Origin: Gammaproteobacteria bacterium
GTDB taxonomy: Bacteria > Pseudomonadota > Gammaproteobacteria > Pseudomonadales > Pseudomonadaceae
NCBI GenBank assembly: GCA_012800475.1
Contig: JAAZJF010000077.1
Span: 1-14,337, forward strand
Direction of reading: 5' to 3'
Length of the DNA: 14,337 nt
Translations under genes and position numbers: made by a program
In this document: one piece after another, positions 1 through 8,158 of the stretch
How the letters are laid out: each line of letters starts with the position of its first letter
Position numbering within the stretch: the first letter of the stretch is position 1
The notes under the pieces: generated by a model
What the model was told of the DNA's origin: nothing
Seen by the model: only the letters and a program-made list of their open reading frames with translations
The model's database searches: none

Positions 1-875
1 TCAGCCATTTTGGTGCTTAAGGACAATTCGCTGTAGTTGTTAAAGCCTAACAATTGCGCCAACTCTAAACGCAGATCAAGGATTTCTTCCATGACAGGTG
101 AGTTATCCAATTGACCGGCGTTCGGGCCTTGATCGGAGGCACGCGTGCTGTAGGCGCGGTAAACCTCTTCACGCAATGGACGATTATCAGCGTAGGTCAT
201 CACTGCGTAGTAGCTCGGAAACTCGAGGGTAATTAACCAACCTTCGAGTTCTTTGCTTTGCGCGGCTTGGGCCATTTGCTCTTTAGCTGAGTCGGTTAAG
301 CCCGCTAAGATGCTTTCGTCGGTGATATGTTTGGTCCAGGCTTGAGTGGCGTCGAGCAAATTATTAGAGAAGCTGCTGGATAAATCTGATAAACGCATTT
401 GAATTTCGCCATAGCGTTTTTGCTGCTCAGGCGCTAGATCAATACCCGACAAACGAAAATCACGCAGCTCGTCGGCTAAAATAGTCTTTTGTGCCGTGGA
501 AAACTGCGCAGCGGCTGGGCTGTTGGCTAAGGCTTGATAAGCATCAAATAAGGCACGGTTCTGGCCTAATTCGGTATCAAAGTCAGACAGTTTGGGTAGG
601 CACGCTTCATAGGCAACGCGCAGCTCAGGGCTGTTGCACACTGCGTTGAGGTGGCTGACTGGACTCCAAGCTTCACCCAAACGTGCACCCAGCTCATCCA
701 TGGGCAGCACTAAGCTTTCCCAAGTGTGTTGTGCGGTTTGGCTGAGAATCTGTTCAATTGCAGCGCGGCTGTCAGCGAGAATGGTGTCGATTGCCGGCTC
801 AATATGCTCAGGGCGAATCGCACTGTACTCAGGGAGGTCAAAGTCGTGCAGTAACGGGTTAGTTTGATCAGTCAC
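1..875 (-). CDS. prlC: Oligopeptidase A (M3 family), N-terminal part, cut by window edge
   Basis: PrlC is a cytoplasmic M3-family zinc metallopeptidase that degrades short peptides, including cleaved signal peptides. Reading from a GTG at 875-873, 291 codons are open and in frame to the left edge. Seen: an N-terminus of the form MTDQTNPLLHDFDLP, then IRPEHIEPAID, EAWSPVSHLNAVCNSPELR, LGQNRALFDAY, and LLGFNNYSELSLSTKMA at the edge, a pattern I recognise from Pseudomonas PrlC. Family members are about 680 residues, so roughly 43% is visible. The HEXXH zinc site lies in the missing C-terminal part, so catalytic integrity cannot be judged here. The GTG start is preceded by AAAGG (883-887) at a 7-nt spacing. 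The gene is followed upstream by a 295-bp non-coding stretch and appears to have its own transcription unit. Confidence 0.93.
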   Translation of the reverse strand, partial: MTDQTNPLLHDFDLPEYSAIRPEHIEPAIDTILADSRAAIEQILSQTAQHTWESLVLPMDELGARLGEAWSPVSHLNAVCNSPELRVAYEACLPKLSDFDTELGQNRALFDAYQALANSPAAAQFSTAQKTILADELRDFRLSGIDLAPEQQKRYGEIQMRLSDLSSSFSNNLLDATQAWTKHITDESILAGLTDSAKEQMAQAAQSKELEGWLITLEFPSYYAVMTYADNRPLREEVYRAYSTRASDQGPNAGQLDNSPVMEEILDLRLELAQLLGFNNYSELSLSTKMA

Positions 876-918
876 AAGAACACCTTTAAGGCAAAAAATG
901 AATGGCGCTATACAGTCC

Positions 919-946
919 ATAATGGGTCTATCTTAATACAAATCAA
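919..946 (-). promoter_or_regulatory. Possible sigma-70 promoter of prlC
   Basis: On the minus strand TTGATT (946-941) is separated by 16 bp from CATTAT (924-919), giving a 5' leader of a few tens of bases before the GTG of prlC. Each box matches consensus only partly (4 of 6 bases). The rest of the 876-1170 gap holds no ORF or recognisable element apart from the inverted repeat next to trkH. Confidence 0.28.
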
Positions 947-1125
947 TGTCTGCGCGGCTTAGGGTTTTCTATTGCAGTGATTAGTATTGCTAACACAGCA
1001 TGTCATAGCTTGGGTTAGGCGGTTGGATCAAGGCGTTGCTATGCGTGCCTATGTATGAGTGCGCTGGAGTGATGATTGCAGCCTGAACAAGGTCGTCAGT
1101 CCTGCGTCATAAGGGCTTGCCGCAC

Positions 1126-1162
1126 AGTTGCAGTAGCGCGCAAACGGTGCGCTACTGCAACT
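1126..1162 (-). repeat. Perfect 14-bp inverted repeat just after trkH (terminator-like hairpin, no U-tract)
   Basis: AGTTGCAGTAGCGC (1126-1139) is perfectly complementary to GCGCTACTGCAACT (1149-1162), with a 9-nt spacer that can add a G.U and a C-G pair. It begins 8 nt past the trkH stop codon, where an operon-end terminator or mRNA-stabilising hairpin is expected. Neither strand has a T-run after the stem, so it is not a standard intrinsic terminator. It more likely protects the 3' end or marks Rho-dependent termination. Confidence 0.6.
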
Positions 1163-1170
1163 GAGAGCGT

Positions 1171-2622
1171 TTAATAACGCCAAAAGGCTGGGGATAACAA
1201 AATCAATAAAGAAAAAATCTCTAAGCGTCCCAAAATCATCGCCAGACTTAGAATCAATTGTGCCGCCGCGGGCAAATTACCATAATGTGCGGTTGCATCA
1301 CCCAATGCAGGGCCGAGGTTGTTCATGCACGAAGCCAAGGCGGAAAACGCGGTAATGGGGTCCAGTTCACACGCCAATAACGCCAGCATAAGAGTGAAAA
1401 AAGTCACCATATACACCACAAAGAAGCCCCAGACGGATTCAATCACACGGTCGGGCACGCGCCGTTTACCCAGTTTAATGGTGAACACACCGTTGGGGTG
1501 TAGTAGGCGTTGAATCTCACGCTGTCCTTGACGGTACAACAGCATGACGCGCATCACTTTCATACCGCCACCTGTGGAGCCTGCGCAGGCCCCAATAAAG
1601 GTTGTGTAGAGCAATAAGAAAGGGAGCAGGCTGGGCCAACCGCTAAAGTCGGTGATGCCAAAACCTGTGGTGGTAGCAACAGAGACCACCTCAAATGCGG
1701 CGTAACGTATGGACAGCAATGGGTCGTCATGATGGTTGTAAATCATCAGCACGGTTGCGGTGATCAGAAAAGCCGCGGCTAAAATTTTCAAGTAGGTTTG
1801 GCATTCTGGATCTTTTAAATAGGCCGTTAAAGAACGGCTGCGCAAGGCTAAAAAGTGCAGCGCAAAGTTCATTCCGGAAATGGCCATAAAGAACATGCAG
1901 ATCAGCTCAATCAGTGCGCTGTCAAAATAGCCAATACTGGCGTCATGGGTGGAAAAACCACCGATGGCAATGGTCGAAAAGCTATGACCAATGGCATCAA
2001 ATAGATTCATGCCAGCGGCCCAGTAGGCCAGCGCGCACAAGAGCGTCAGAGCACAATAAATCAGCCACAAGGTTTTCGCCGTATCGGCAATGCGCGGCGA
2101 TAACTTATTGTCTTTAAGTGGCCCGGGCATTTCGGTGCGATACAGCTGCATACCGCCCACGCCCAGCATCGGCATAATTGCCACAGCTAAGACCACAATT
2201 CCCATGCCACCGAGCCATTGCAGTTGCTGGCGGTAATAGAGAATCGAGCGCGGCAGTTGATCAATCCCCGTCAGCACCGTCGCACCTGTGGTACTCAGAC
2301 CGGAAAAGGCTTCAAACAATGACTCGACCACACCCATATTGGGGCTGGGCGACAGCATAAAGGGAATGGCCCCGAACGAGCCCAGTACGATCCAAAACAA
2401 TGCTGTGATGAGGTAGCCATCACGCACCCGCAACTCAGCACGCGCATGACGTACTGGCAGCCAAAGAAAAAATCCGGTGAATAACGTGATAGCAAAAGCC
2501 CAAATAAAACTTGAGCTTGAGCCGCCATTGTCATACAGGGCAATCAATAAAGGGGGCACATGACTGATACTGAACAGCATCAATAACACACCAAGAATGC
2601 GACCAATTGCGGCAAAGTGCAT
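1171..2622 (-). CDS. trkH: Trk system potassium uptake membrane subunit TrkH
   Basis: Inner-membrane pore subunit of the Trk K+ importer, which works with the cytoplasmic NAD-binding TrkA. The 483-residue product matches the size of E. coli TrkH. The four pseudo-repeated P-loops of the SKT superfamily are visible: STTGAT (110-115), AIGGFS (219-224), ATTTGFG (316-322) and NNLGPAL (434-440). AGSTGGGMKVMR (347-358) fits the gating-loop region of the third repeat, and GRLEIFSLLIL (465-475) is the typical C-terminal segment. Hydrophobic helices run throughout. It lies 36 nt downstream of trkA on the same strand, which fits co-transcription, and it is the last gene of the def-fmt-rsmB-trkA-trkH run. 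The ribosome site before ATG 2622 is weak (CGAG, about 8 nt upstream). TrkG is the alternative name within the same family. Confidence 0.95.
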   Translation of the reverse strand: MHFAAIGRILGVLLMLFSISHVPPLLIALYDNGGSSSSFIWAFAITLFTGFFLWLPVRHARAELRVRDGYLITALFWIVLGSFGAIPFMLSPSPNMGVVESLFEAFSGLSTTGATVLTGIDQLPRSILYYRQQLQWLGGMGIVVLAVAIMPMLGVGGMQLYRTEMPGPLKDNKLSPRIADTAKTLWLIYCALTLLCALAYWAAGMNLFDAIGHSFSTIAIGGFSTHDASIGYFDSALIELICMFFMAISGMNFALHFLALRSRSLTAYLKDPECQTYLKILAAAFLITATVLMIYNHHDDPLLSIRYAAFEVVSVATTTGFGITDFSGWPSLLPFLLLYTTFIGACAGSTGGGMKVMRVMLLYRQGQREIQRLLHPNGVFTIKLGKRRVPDRVIESVWGFFVVYMVTFFTLMLALLACELDPITAFSALASCMNNLGPALGDATAHYGNLPAAAQLILSLAMILGRLEIFSLLILLSPAFWRY

Positions 2623-2658
2623 GCAAGTTACTCGTTAAGAATCGATATGCAAATCAGA

Positions 2659-4032
2659 TTAGAAAAAGGTTAAGCCCGGCTGGAACAGACGCTCCACATC
2701 ACGGATATACTTTTTATCCACCACAAATAAAATAAAATGATCGTCAGCTTCAATGACAATATCGTCATGACCAATCAGCACTTCATCATTGCGAATAATC
2801 GCACCAATAGTGGTGGCTGGGGGTAATTGAATGGCGCTGACTTTACGACCAATCACTTTACTGGATTTGCGATCACCGTGGGCGATAGCTTCAATGGCCT
2901 CAGCGGCACCGCGACGCAGTGAATGCACGCTGACAATATCACCGCGGCGCACATGTGTGAGCAAGGTACTCAGGGTGGCCAACTGTGGGCTGATGGCAAT
3001 ATCGATCGCGCCGCCCTGCACTAGATCGGCATAGGCTGGGTTATTGATAATGGCCATCACTTTACGGGCGCCTAAGCGTTTAGCCAGTAATGAAGCCATG
3101 ATATTAGCTTCATCATCATTGGTCAGCGCTAAGAAAATATCAGTTTCGTCGATGTTTTCTTCCACCAGCAAATCACGGTCCGATGCGCTGCCATGCAAAA
3201 CCACAGTGGTGTCTAAACTGTCGGATAAGTAACGGCAGCGTGCGGCATTGATTTCAATGATTTTTACTTGATAGCGGCTTTCAATCGCTTCGGCCAAGCG
3301 CTCACCAATATGCCCACCACCGGCAATAATCACTTTGCGGTAGCTGTCTTCCATACGGCGCAGCTCGCTCATCACGGCACGAATATGGCCGCGCGCAGCG
3401 ATAAAAAACACTTCATCGTCCACTTCAATAATGGTATCGCCGGTCGGGAAGATGGGGCGGTCACGTCGAAAAATAGCCGCCACTCGAGTATCCACATTGG
3501 GCATATGAGTGCGCAATTGGCGTAATTCTTGGCCCACCAATGGCCCACCATAATAGGCGCGTACGCACACCAGCTGTGCTTTACCGCCAGCAAAATCCAA
3601 CACCTGCAAGGCGCCTGGGTACTCAATCAAACGCTTAATATGATTGGTCACAGCTTGTTCAGGGCTGATCAGCACATCAATGGGAATGGCATCATTATCA
3701 AAGAGCTCAGTGCGTGTCAGGTAGGCTGATTCACGTACGCGGGCGATCTTGGTGGGCGTACGAAACAAGGTGTGGGCCACTTGGCACGCCACCATATTGG
3801 TTTCATCACTGTTGGTGACTGCCACCAACATATCAGCATCGTCGGCACCGGCTTGGCGTAAAATAGTTGGAAATGAGCAATGACCCACCACAGTACGAAT
3901 ATCCAAGCGATCGCCCAGCTCACGCAGGCGTTCAGTATCGGTATCGACCACAGTAATATCATTGGCTTCGCTGGCTAAATGCTCGGCTAATGTGCCGCCC
4001 ACTTGGCCCGCACCCAGAATAATAATCTTCAT
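2659..4032 (-). CDS. trkA: Trk potassium transporter peripheral NAD-binding subunit TrkA
   Basis: Cytoplasmic regulatory ring protein of the Trk K+ uptake system that gates TrkH according to bound NAD(H)/nucleotide. The 457-residue product has the tandem architecture of TrkA: a first Rossmann RCK_N domain opening with MKIIILGAGQVGG (glycines 7-13) and acidic VVDTD at the end of beta-2 (28-32), an RCK_C region around 140-225, a second Rossmann domain with KVIIAGGGHIGERLA (233-247), and a second RCK_C around 370-450. ATG 4032 is preceded by AAGG (4043-4040) at 7-nt spacing, overlapping the rsmB stop, so translation is likely coupled to rsmB. The rsmB-trkA order is the same as in E. coli, while direct linkage to trkH puts both halves of the transporter in one operon. 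Confidence 0.97.
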   Translation of the reverse strand: MKIIILGAGQVGGTLAEHLASEANDITVVDTDTERLRELGDRLDIRTVVGHCSFPTILRQAGADDADMLVAVTNSDETNMVACQVAHTLFRTPTKIARVRESAYLTRTELFDNDAIPIDVLISPEQAVTNHIKRLIEYPGALQVLDFAGGKAQLVCVRAYYGGPLVGQELRQLRTHMPNVDTRVAAIFRRDRPIFPTGDTIIEVDDEVFFIAARGHIRAVMSELRRMEDSYRKVIIAGGGHIGERLAEAIESRYQVKIIEINAARCRYLSDSLDTTVVLHGSASDRDLLVEENIDETDIFLALTNDDEANIMASLLAKRLGARKVMAIINNPAYADLVQGGAIDIAISPQLATLSTLLTHVRRGDIVSVHSLRRGAAEAIEAIAHGDRKSSKVIGRKVSAIQLPPATTIGAIIRNDEVLIGHDDIVIEADDHFILFVVDKKYIRDVERLFQPGLTFF

Positions 4033-4042
4033 ACGGCTGCCT

Positions 4043-5350
4043 TTAAGTACGTGCGGCCTGTTTGATCAGGCGTGCATAGTAAAAACCATCATGCCCGCCC
4101 ACCTGGGCTAATAATTGCTGGCCATGCGCTTGGCTTTTGCCAAAAGGCGCAGCAAAGGGCAGCTCACAGGCATCTGCAGTGCGCGCTAAAAAGGCCGCAA
4201 TCACTTCGGTGTTTTCTGTTGGCAGTGTTGAGCAGGTGGCGTAGAGCAAGACGCCATTCTCAGCTAATGTCGTCCACATGGCGTCTAGCAGTTCGCCTTG
4301 CAGTTGCGCTAAAGCAGCGATGTCATCGGCTTGGCGCGTGAGTTTAATATCAGGGTGGCGACGAATCACGCCAGTGGCCGAGCAGGGTGCATCCAGTAAA
4401 ATGCGTTGGAATGGCTGGCCGTCCCACCATTCATCCAGTGCGCGGGCATCACCTGCGCGCAGTGTGGCGCTGAGTTTAAGACGCTCAAGGTTGGCTTGCA
4501 CGCGCTCTAAACGCTGGGGTTCCAGATCAATGGCCACCACTTCGCGCAGCTGCGTTTCACTTTCTAAGATGTGGCAGGTTTTCCCGCCCGGTGCACAGCA
4601 GGCATCGAGCACCCGCTGCTCAGGCTCTAGGAGCAATAACTGCGCGGCCAATTGCGCTGCTTCGTCTTGGACGCTGACCGCGCCATCGGCAAAGCCAGGC
4701 AGCAGGTTGACGTCACACGGGGTGACTAAGGTAATCCCCACCGGACTGAATGCTGTGGGCTGCGCGGCAATACCGCTGTCGCTCAAGAGTGCCAAATACG
4801 CATCGCGACTGAATTGTTGTTGATTCACGCGCAACGTAAAGGGCGGATGACTGTTGTTAGCTATGCAAATATCCAACCAGTCTTCAGGCCAAAACGCTTT
4901 TAATGACTTTTGCAGCCAGCGTGGGTGGGCAGTCAGTACCACAGGGTCTTTTTCTAAGGCCGGCAACAGTGTTTCAGCCTCACGTTGGGCACGGCGCAGT
5001 ACCGCATTGAGCAAGCCTTTGGCCCAAGGTTTTTTCAAGGCTGTGGCACAACCGACGGTTTCGGCAATGGCTGCGTGTGCGGGGATACGTGTATAGAGCA
5101 GCTGATATAAGCCCACCAGCAGTAAGGCTTCGACATCTAAATCAGCTTTACGAAACGGCTTGCTCAGCAACTCCAGCGCTAAAATAGATAAGCGCGGTTG
5201 CCAGCGCGCGGTACCAAAGGCCAGTTCTTGTACTAAACCTCGGTCGCGTTCATTCACGCGCTCAAGTTGGAGTGGTAAGCTGCTGGCTAATGATGTTTTA
5301 CCGGCTAATACGCCCGTCAGTGCACGCGCTGCCGCGAGACGAGGGTTCAT
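4043..5350 (-). CDS. rsmB: 16S rRNA m5C967 methyltransferase RsmB
   Basis: SAM-dependent enzyme (Sun/Fmu) that methylates C967 of 16S rRNA in the small subunit. The 435-residue product has an N-terminal NusB-like RNA-binding domain (about 1-130), then a Rossmann methyltransferase domain. Seen: SAM-binding motif I as DACCAPGGKT (249-258), acidic motif II AIDLEPQRLER (273-283), motif IV DAPCSATG (320-327) with its Cys323, and motif VI ATCST (371-375) with Cys373. The two cysteines are the pair used by RNA m5C methyltransferases. Its ATG overlaps the fmt stop in an ATGA (5350-5347), a sign of translational coupling. The trkA start follows 10 nt after its stop. Confidence 0.96.
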   Translation of the reverse strand: MNPRLAAARALTGVLAGKTSLASSLPLQLERVNERDRGLVQELAFGTARWQPRLSILALELLSKPFRKADLDVEALLLVGLYQLLYTRIPAHAAIAETVGCATALKKPWAKGLLNAVLRRAQREAETLLPALEKDPVVLTAHPRWLQKSLKAFWPEDWLDICIANNSHPPFTLRVNQQQFSRDAYLALLSDSGIAAQPTAFSPVGITLVTPCDVNLLPGFADGAVSVQDEAAQLAAQLLLLEPEQRVLDACCAPGGKTCHILESETQLREVVAIDLEPQRLERVQANLERLKLSATLRAGDARALDEWWDGQPFQRILLDAPCSATGVIRRHPDIKLTRQADDIAALAQLQGELLDAMWTTLAENGVLLYATCSTLPTENTEVIAAFLARTADACELPFAAPFGKSQAHGQQLLAQVGGHDGFYYARLIKQAART

Positions 5351-6291
5351 AAGCCCAGTACCTGACCCAATTGGAACAACTCTTTTTTACTGTTGAACAC
5401 ATCGCTAAAGGCCAAGGCTTTCGCATTGGGTAGTTGTATTTGCGTCAAGCGTAGCGCTTGCTCACCGCAGGCCACCACTAAACCGTTGCGATCGGCATGC
5501 AGGATTTCACCAGGCTGGCCTTGTCCCTCCACACATTCTGCAGCATGGATTTTGAGAGTCTCACCGGCCAGCGTGCTATGACAAATAGGCCATGGATGCA
5601 TGGCGCGAATTTGACAGTCTAAAGCGCTGGCAGGGCGCTGCCAGTCAATTAAAGCGGCCTGCTTGTTCAGCTTGTGCGCATAGGTGGCTAAGCCATCCAG
5701 TTGCTGTTGCGCGTCGATACTGCCAGTGGCTAAACCCTCTAGGGTTTGCAGTACGGCATTGGGTCCAATGCCTGCGAGACGATCGTGCAAGCTGCCGCCG
5801 GTGTCGTTGGCATCAATGGGCGTGCTGACTTTAAGCAACATGGGGCCGGTGTCTAAACCAGCCTCCATTTGCATCACGGTGATGCCGGTTTCGCTGTCAC
5901 CGGCTTCGATGGCCCGCTGAATCGGTGCTGCACCGCGCCAGCGTGGCAGTAATGAGGCGTGGCTGTTGATGCAACCCAAGCGTGGCGTATCTAAAATCAC
6001 TTGCGGCAAAATTAAGCCGTACGCCACCACCACCATAATGTCTGCCTTAAAGGCTGCTAACTCGTCTTGCGCTTCTGGACCGCGTAAATTCTGTGGTTGC
6101 AGCACGGGGATATGATGTGCGTTAGCCAGTTGTTTAACTGGACTGGGCGTGAGTTTTTGCCCACGCCCAGCAGGGCGGTCAGGTTGCGTATACACCGCTA
6201 CCACGCTGTGCTCGCTATCGAGTAGCGCTTGTAAATGCCTAGCGGCAAACTCGGGAGTACCAGCAAACACAATACGTAGAGAGGAGGACAT
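5347..6291 (-). CDS. fmt: Methionyl-tRNA formyltransferase
   Basis: Transfers a formyl group from 10-formyltetrahydrofolate to Met-tRNAfMet for translation initiation. The start chosen is ATG 6291, which gives MSSSLRIVFAGTPEF and has AAGG (6302-6299) at 7-nt spacing. A longer in-frame reading to 6324 exists but adds non-family residues. The product is 314 residues against 315 in E. coli. Seen: an N-terminal Rossmann-like catalytic domain with the triad Asn109, His111 and Asp147 (INSHASLLPRWRG, GLDTGP) and the SLLPRWRGAAPIQRAI formyl-folate signature, then the OB-fold C-terminal domain from about 208. It follows def by 59 nt and overlaps rsmB by 4 bp, so formylation (Fmt) and deformylation (Def) enzymes are made from one operon. 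Confidence 0.97.
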   Translation of the reverse strand: MSSSLRIVFAGTPEFAARHLQALLDSEHSVVAVYTQPDRPAGRGQKLTPSPVKQLANAHHIPVLQPQNLRGPEAQDELAAFKADIMVVVAYGLILPQVILDTPRLGCINSHASLLPRWRGAAPIQRAIEAGDSETGITVMQMEAGLDTGPMLLKVSTPIDANDTGGSLHDRLAGIGPNAVLQTLEGLATGSIDAQQQLDGLATYAHKLNKQAALIDWQRPASALDCQIRAMHPWPICHSTLAGETLKIHAAECVEGQGQPGEILHADRNGLVVACGEQALRLTQIQLPNAKALAFSDVFNSKKELFQLGQVLGL

Positions 6292-6331
6292 ACAATTACC
6301 TTGCAAATACAGAAGAGGTGTCACAATCCAG

Positions 6332-6365
6332 CAGCAAACTTAAGGCAGACTTAAGCTTTTTGCTG
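6332..6365 (-). repeat. Hairpin across the def stop codon, between def and fmt
   Basis: CTTAAG at 6339-6344 and 6350-6355 flank a 5-nt loop. The stem can be extended by CAGCAAA (6332-6338) pairing with TTTGCTG (6359-6365), leaving a 3-nt bulge. The structure includes the def stop codon (6353-6351). No T-run follows it on the transcribed strand, so it looks like an intercistronic processing or stability hairpin, not a terminator. Confidence 0.45.
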
Positions 6366-6860
6366 GCGATGAATTTTTTCTAACTTTTTCTTAATGCGAT
6401 CGCGTTTGAGTGAGGATAAGTAATCCACAAACAACTTGCCGTTGAGGTGATCACATTCGTGTTGAATGCACACAGCAAGCAAACCGTCAGCAATCATTTC
6501 AAATGCTGTGCCGTTGCGATCCAAAGCGTTGATTTTGACACGCTCAGGACGTTGCACATCTTCAAAAAAACCGGGCACCGATAAACAGCCCTCTTGGTAG
6601 AGTTCGGTGTCCTCGGTGAGGGTTTCAATTTCTGGGTTAATAAACACCAGAGGTTCAGATTTGTCTTCGGATAAATCCATGACCAACAGACGGATGTGCT
6701 CATCCACCTGTGTCGCGGCCAAGCCAATGCCGGGCGCGTCGTACATGGTCTCAAACATATCATCAATGAGGGTGCGAATATTATCATCGACCTGTTCCAC
6801 CGGTTTAGCTATGGTGCGCAGGCGAGGGTCGGGGTATTCAAGAATATTTAAAATGGCCAT
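6351..6860 (-). CDS. def: Peptide deformylase
   Basis: Fe/Zn-dependent cytoplasmic enzyme that removes the formyl group from the N-terminal methionine of nascent proteins. All three deformylase motifs are present: GIGLAATQ (44-51), EGCLS (90-94, metal ligand Cys92) and QHECDHLNG (133-141, ligands His134 and His138 with catalytic Glu135). The C-terminal basic helix LKRDRIKKKLEKIHRQQ (151-167) is typical. The start is set at ATG 6860, giving MAILNILEYPDPRLR and 169 residues, the family length. The frame stays open to 6977 but would add 39 hydrophobic residues translated from the AT-rich regulatory region, so I reject that start. No good Shine-Dalgarno precedes ATG 6860. It is the first gene of the minus-strand operon and diverges from tsaP. 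Confidence 0.97.
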   Translation of the reverse strand: MAILNILEYPDPRLRTIAKPVEQVDDNIRTLIDDMFETMYDAPGIGLAATQVDEHIRLLVMDLSEDKSEPLVFINPEIETLTEDTELYQEGCLSVPGFFEDVQRPERVKINALDRNGTAFEMIADGLLAVCIQHECDHLNGKLFVDYLSSLKRDRIKKKLEKIHRQQKA

Positions 6861-6902
6861 ATGCGTTTGTGATGTACTAAATAGAATAAAATAAGAAAGC
6901 AC

Positions 6903-6981
6903 TGCTAATATGATATGCAGCATAATCAAGAAATGGCTGGAAAGCCAAAATAGGGTTCTGGAATGCTCATACCGCATTCCA
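6903..6981 (+). promoter_or_regulatory. Divergent def/tsaP regulatory region with promoter-like box and dyads
   Basis: The 151-bp space between def and tsaP carries TGCTAATAT (6903-6911), which fits an extended -10 box for tsaP without a recognisable -35. Directly downstream is a near-perfect dyad, TGATATGC-A-GCATAATCA (6911-6928). Two further hairpins follow: TGGCT-GGAA-AGCCA (6934-6947) and TGGAATGC-N7-GCATTCCA (6959-6981, perfect 8-bp arms). If transcription starts near 6918, the hairpins fall in the tsaP leader. If not, they may be operators. AAAGGGA (6997-7003) is the tsaP ribosome site. Confidence 0.4.
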
Positions 6982-7011
6982 CGATCAACATATGATAAAG
7001 GGATTCACCGC

Positions 7012-8031
7012 ATGAGGAAAACATTACTTGCTCTGTTACTGCTCGCCAGCGCTGCAGTGCAAGCACAAGTGCAGTTAAAAAATGGTCATCCTGACACCTA
7101 TACCGTGGTCCAAGGCGATACGTTATGGGATATTTCAGGTCAGTTTCTGCACAAACCGTGGAAGTGGCCCCAGATTTGGCATGCCAATCCACAGGTGTCC
7201 AATCCCCATTTGATTTATCCGGGCGACCGTTTAAGTTTAGTGTATATCAATGGTCAGCCGCGCATTATGCTCAATCGCGGTGCGAGCCGTGGCACGATTA
7301 AATTGTCACCTAAAGTGCGCAGCACGCCGATGGCGGAGGCGATTCCAACCATCCCGCTGGAAGCCATTAATAGTTTTTTACTGAGCAATCGCATTGTCGA
7401 CAGCAAAGAAGAGTTTAACCAAGCGCCTTATGTGGTGGCAGGTAATGCTGAGCGTGTGTTGAGTGGTAAAGGCGATCGTTTATATGTACGTGGCGATGTC
7501 GAAAACGGCACCACCTATGGTATTTATCGCCAAGGTCGCACCTATATTGATCCTGACACTAAAGAGTTTCTTGGTATTAATGCCGACGATATTGGCGGTG
7601 GCGATATTGTTGCTGTGGAAGATCAAGTGGGCACTATGGTCTTAAATCGCACGACCCAAGAAGTGCGGATTGCTGATCGCTTATTTACCACGGAAGGGCG
7701 CGCAATCACCTCGACTTTTGTGCCCAGTGAGCCAGACGAAGAGGTCAATGGCTTGATCTTAGATGTTCCGCGCGGCGTGTCGCAGATTGGTCAGTTTGAC
7801 GTGGTGACCTTAAATAAGGGTGCGCGTGATGGTGTGCGTGAAGGCCATGTGTTGGCGGTCTATAAAACCGGTGAAACCGTACGCGACCGCATCAGTGGTA
7901 CTTCGGTGAAAATTCCCGATGAACGTGCGGGCTTGCTGATGGTGTTTCGCACCTATGACAAGCTCAGCTATGGCTTAGTTTTGTATGCCAGTCGCCAGTT
8001 AGCGGTGTTGGATAAGGTTAAAAACCCTTAA
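7012..8031 (+). CDS. tsaP: LysM peptidoglycan-binding protein, TsaP-like (type IV pilus secretin-associated)
   Basis: The 339-residue product starts with a signal peptide (MRK, hydrophobic TLLALLLLASAA, cleavage likely after VQA at 18), so it is exported to the periplasm. A LysM domain follows at about 28-78 (YTVVQGDTLWDISGQFL, then PQIWHANPQV and IYPGDRLSL). The remaining 260 residues form the conserved domain found in PA0020-type proteins. The family has been described as TsaP, which anchors the type IV pilus secretin to peptidoglycan in Myxococcus and Neisseria. In P. aeruginosa the homologue lies in this same location and its role in piliation is less clear. The start ATG 7012 has AAAGGGA at 8-nt spacing; a longer in-frame start at 6910 would destroy the signal peptide. 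The gene ends in its own terminator. Family identity is firm; the pilus role here is inferred. Confidence 0.85.
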   Translation: MRKTLLALLLLASAAVQAQVQLKNGHPDTYTVVQGDTLWDISGQFLHKPWKWPQIWHANPQVSNPHLIYPGDRLSLVYINGQPRIMLNRGASRGTIKLSPKVRSTPMAEAIPTIPLEAINSFLLSNRIVDSKEEFNQAPYVVAGNAERVLSGKGDRLYVRGDVENGTTYGIYRQGRTYIDPDTKEFLGINADDIGGGDIVAVEDQVGTMVLNRTTQEVRIADRLFTTEGRAITSTFVPSEPDEEVNGLILDVPRGVSQIGQFDVVTLNKGARDGVREGHVLAVYKTGETVRDRISGTSVKIPDERAGLLMVFRTYDKLSYGLVLYASRQLAVLDKVKNP

Positions 8032-8051
8032 CACAGCTTGAATGATGGCAG

Positions 8052-8089
8052 AGCAAAAGCGTCCTTATTCAGGGCGCTTTTTGCTTTTT
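8052..8089 (+). terminator. Intrinsic terminator of tsaP
   Basis: AGCAAAAGCGTCC (8052-8064) pairs with GGGCGCTTTTTGCT (8072-8085), with one bulged T and a G.U pair, a 7-nt loop, and a run of T (8085-8089) after the stem. It begins about 20 nt past the tsaP stop and separates tsaP from dprA. Confidence 0.85.
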
Positions 8090-8158
8090 AACGATCCCAC
8101 ACTACACTGCAGGCTACGCATACACAGGATGTGATGCGCTTTACATAGGGAGATGGCC

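Noticed and set aside
634..867. 77-codon plus-strand ORF over prlC
   Set aside because: Shadow of the prlC frame on the other strand, without homology or a ribosome site.
4278..4823. 181-codon plus-strand ORF antisense to rsmB
   Set aside because: Low-complexity Ser/Arg/Ala composition typical of an antisense shadow. The rsmB frame on the other strand is complete with all catalytic motifs.
6861..6977. 39-codon in-frame extension of def giving a hydrophobic N-terminus
   Set aside because: Deformylases start at MAILNILE and are about 169 residues long. The extension is a translation of the AT-rich divergent promoter region with no ribosome site.
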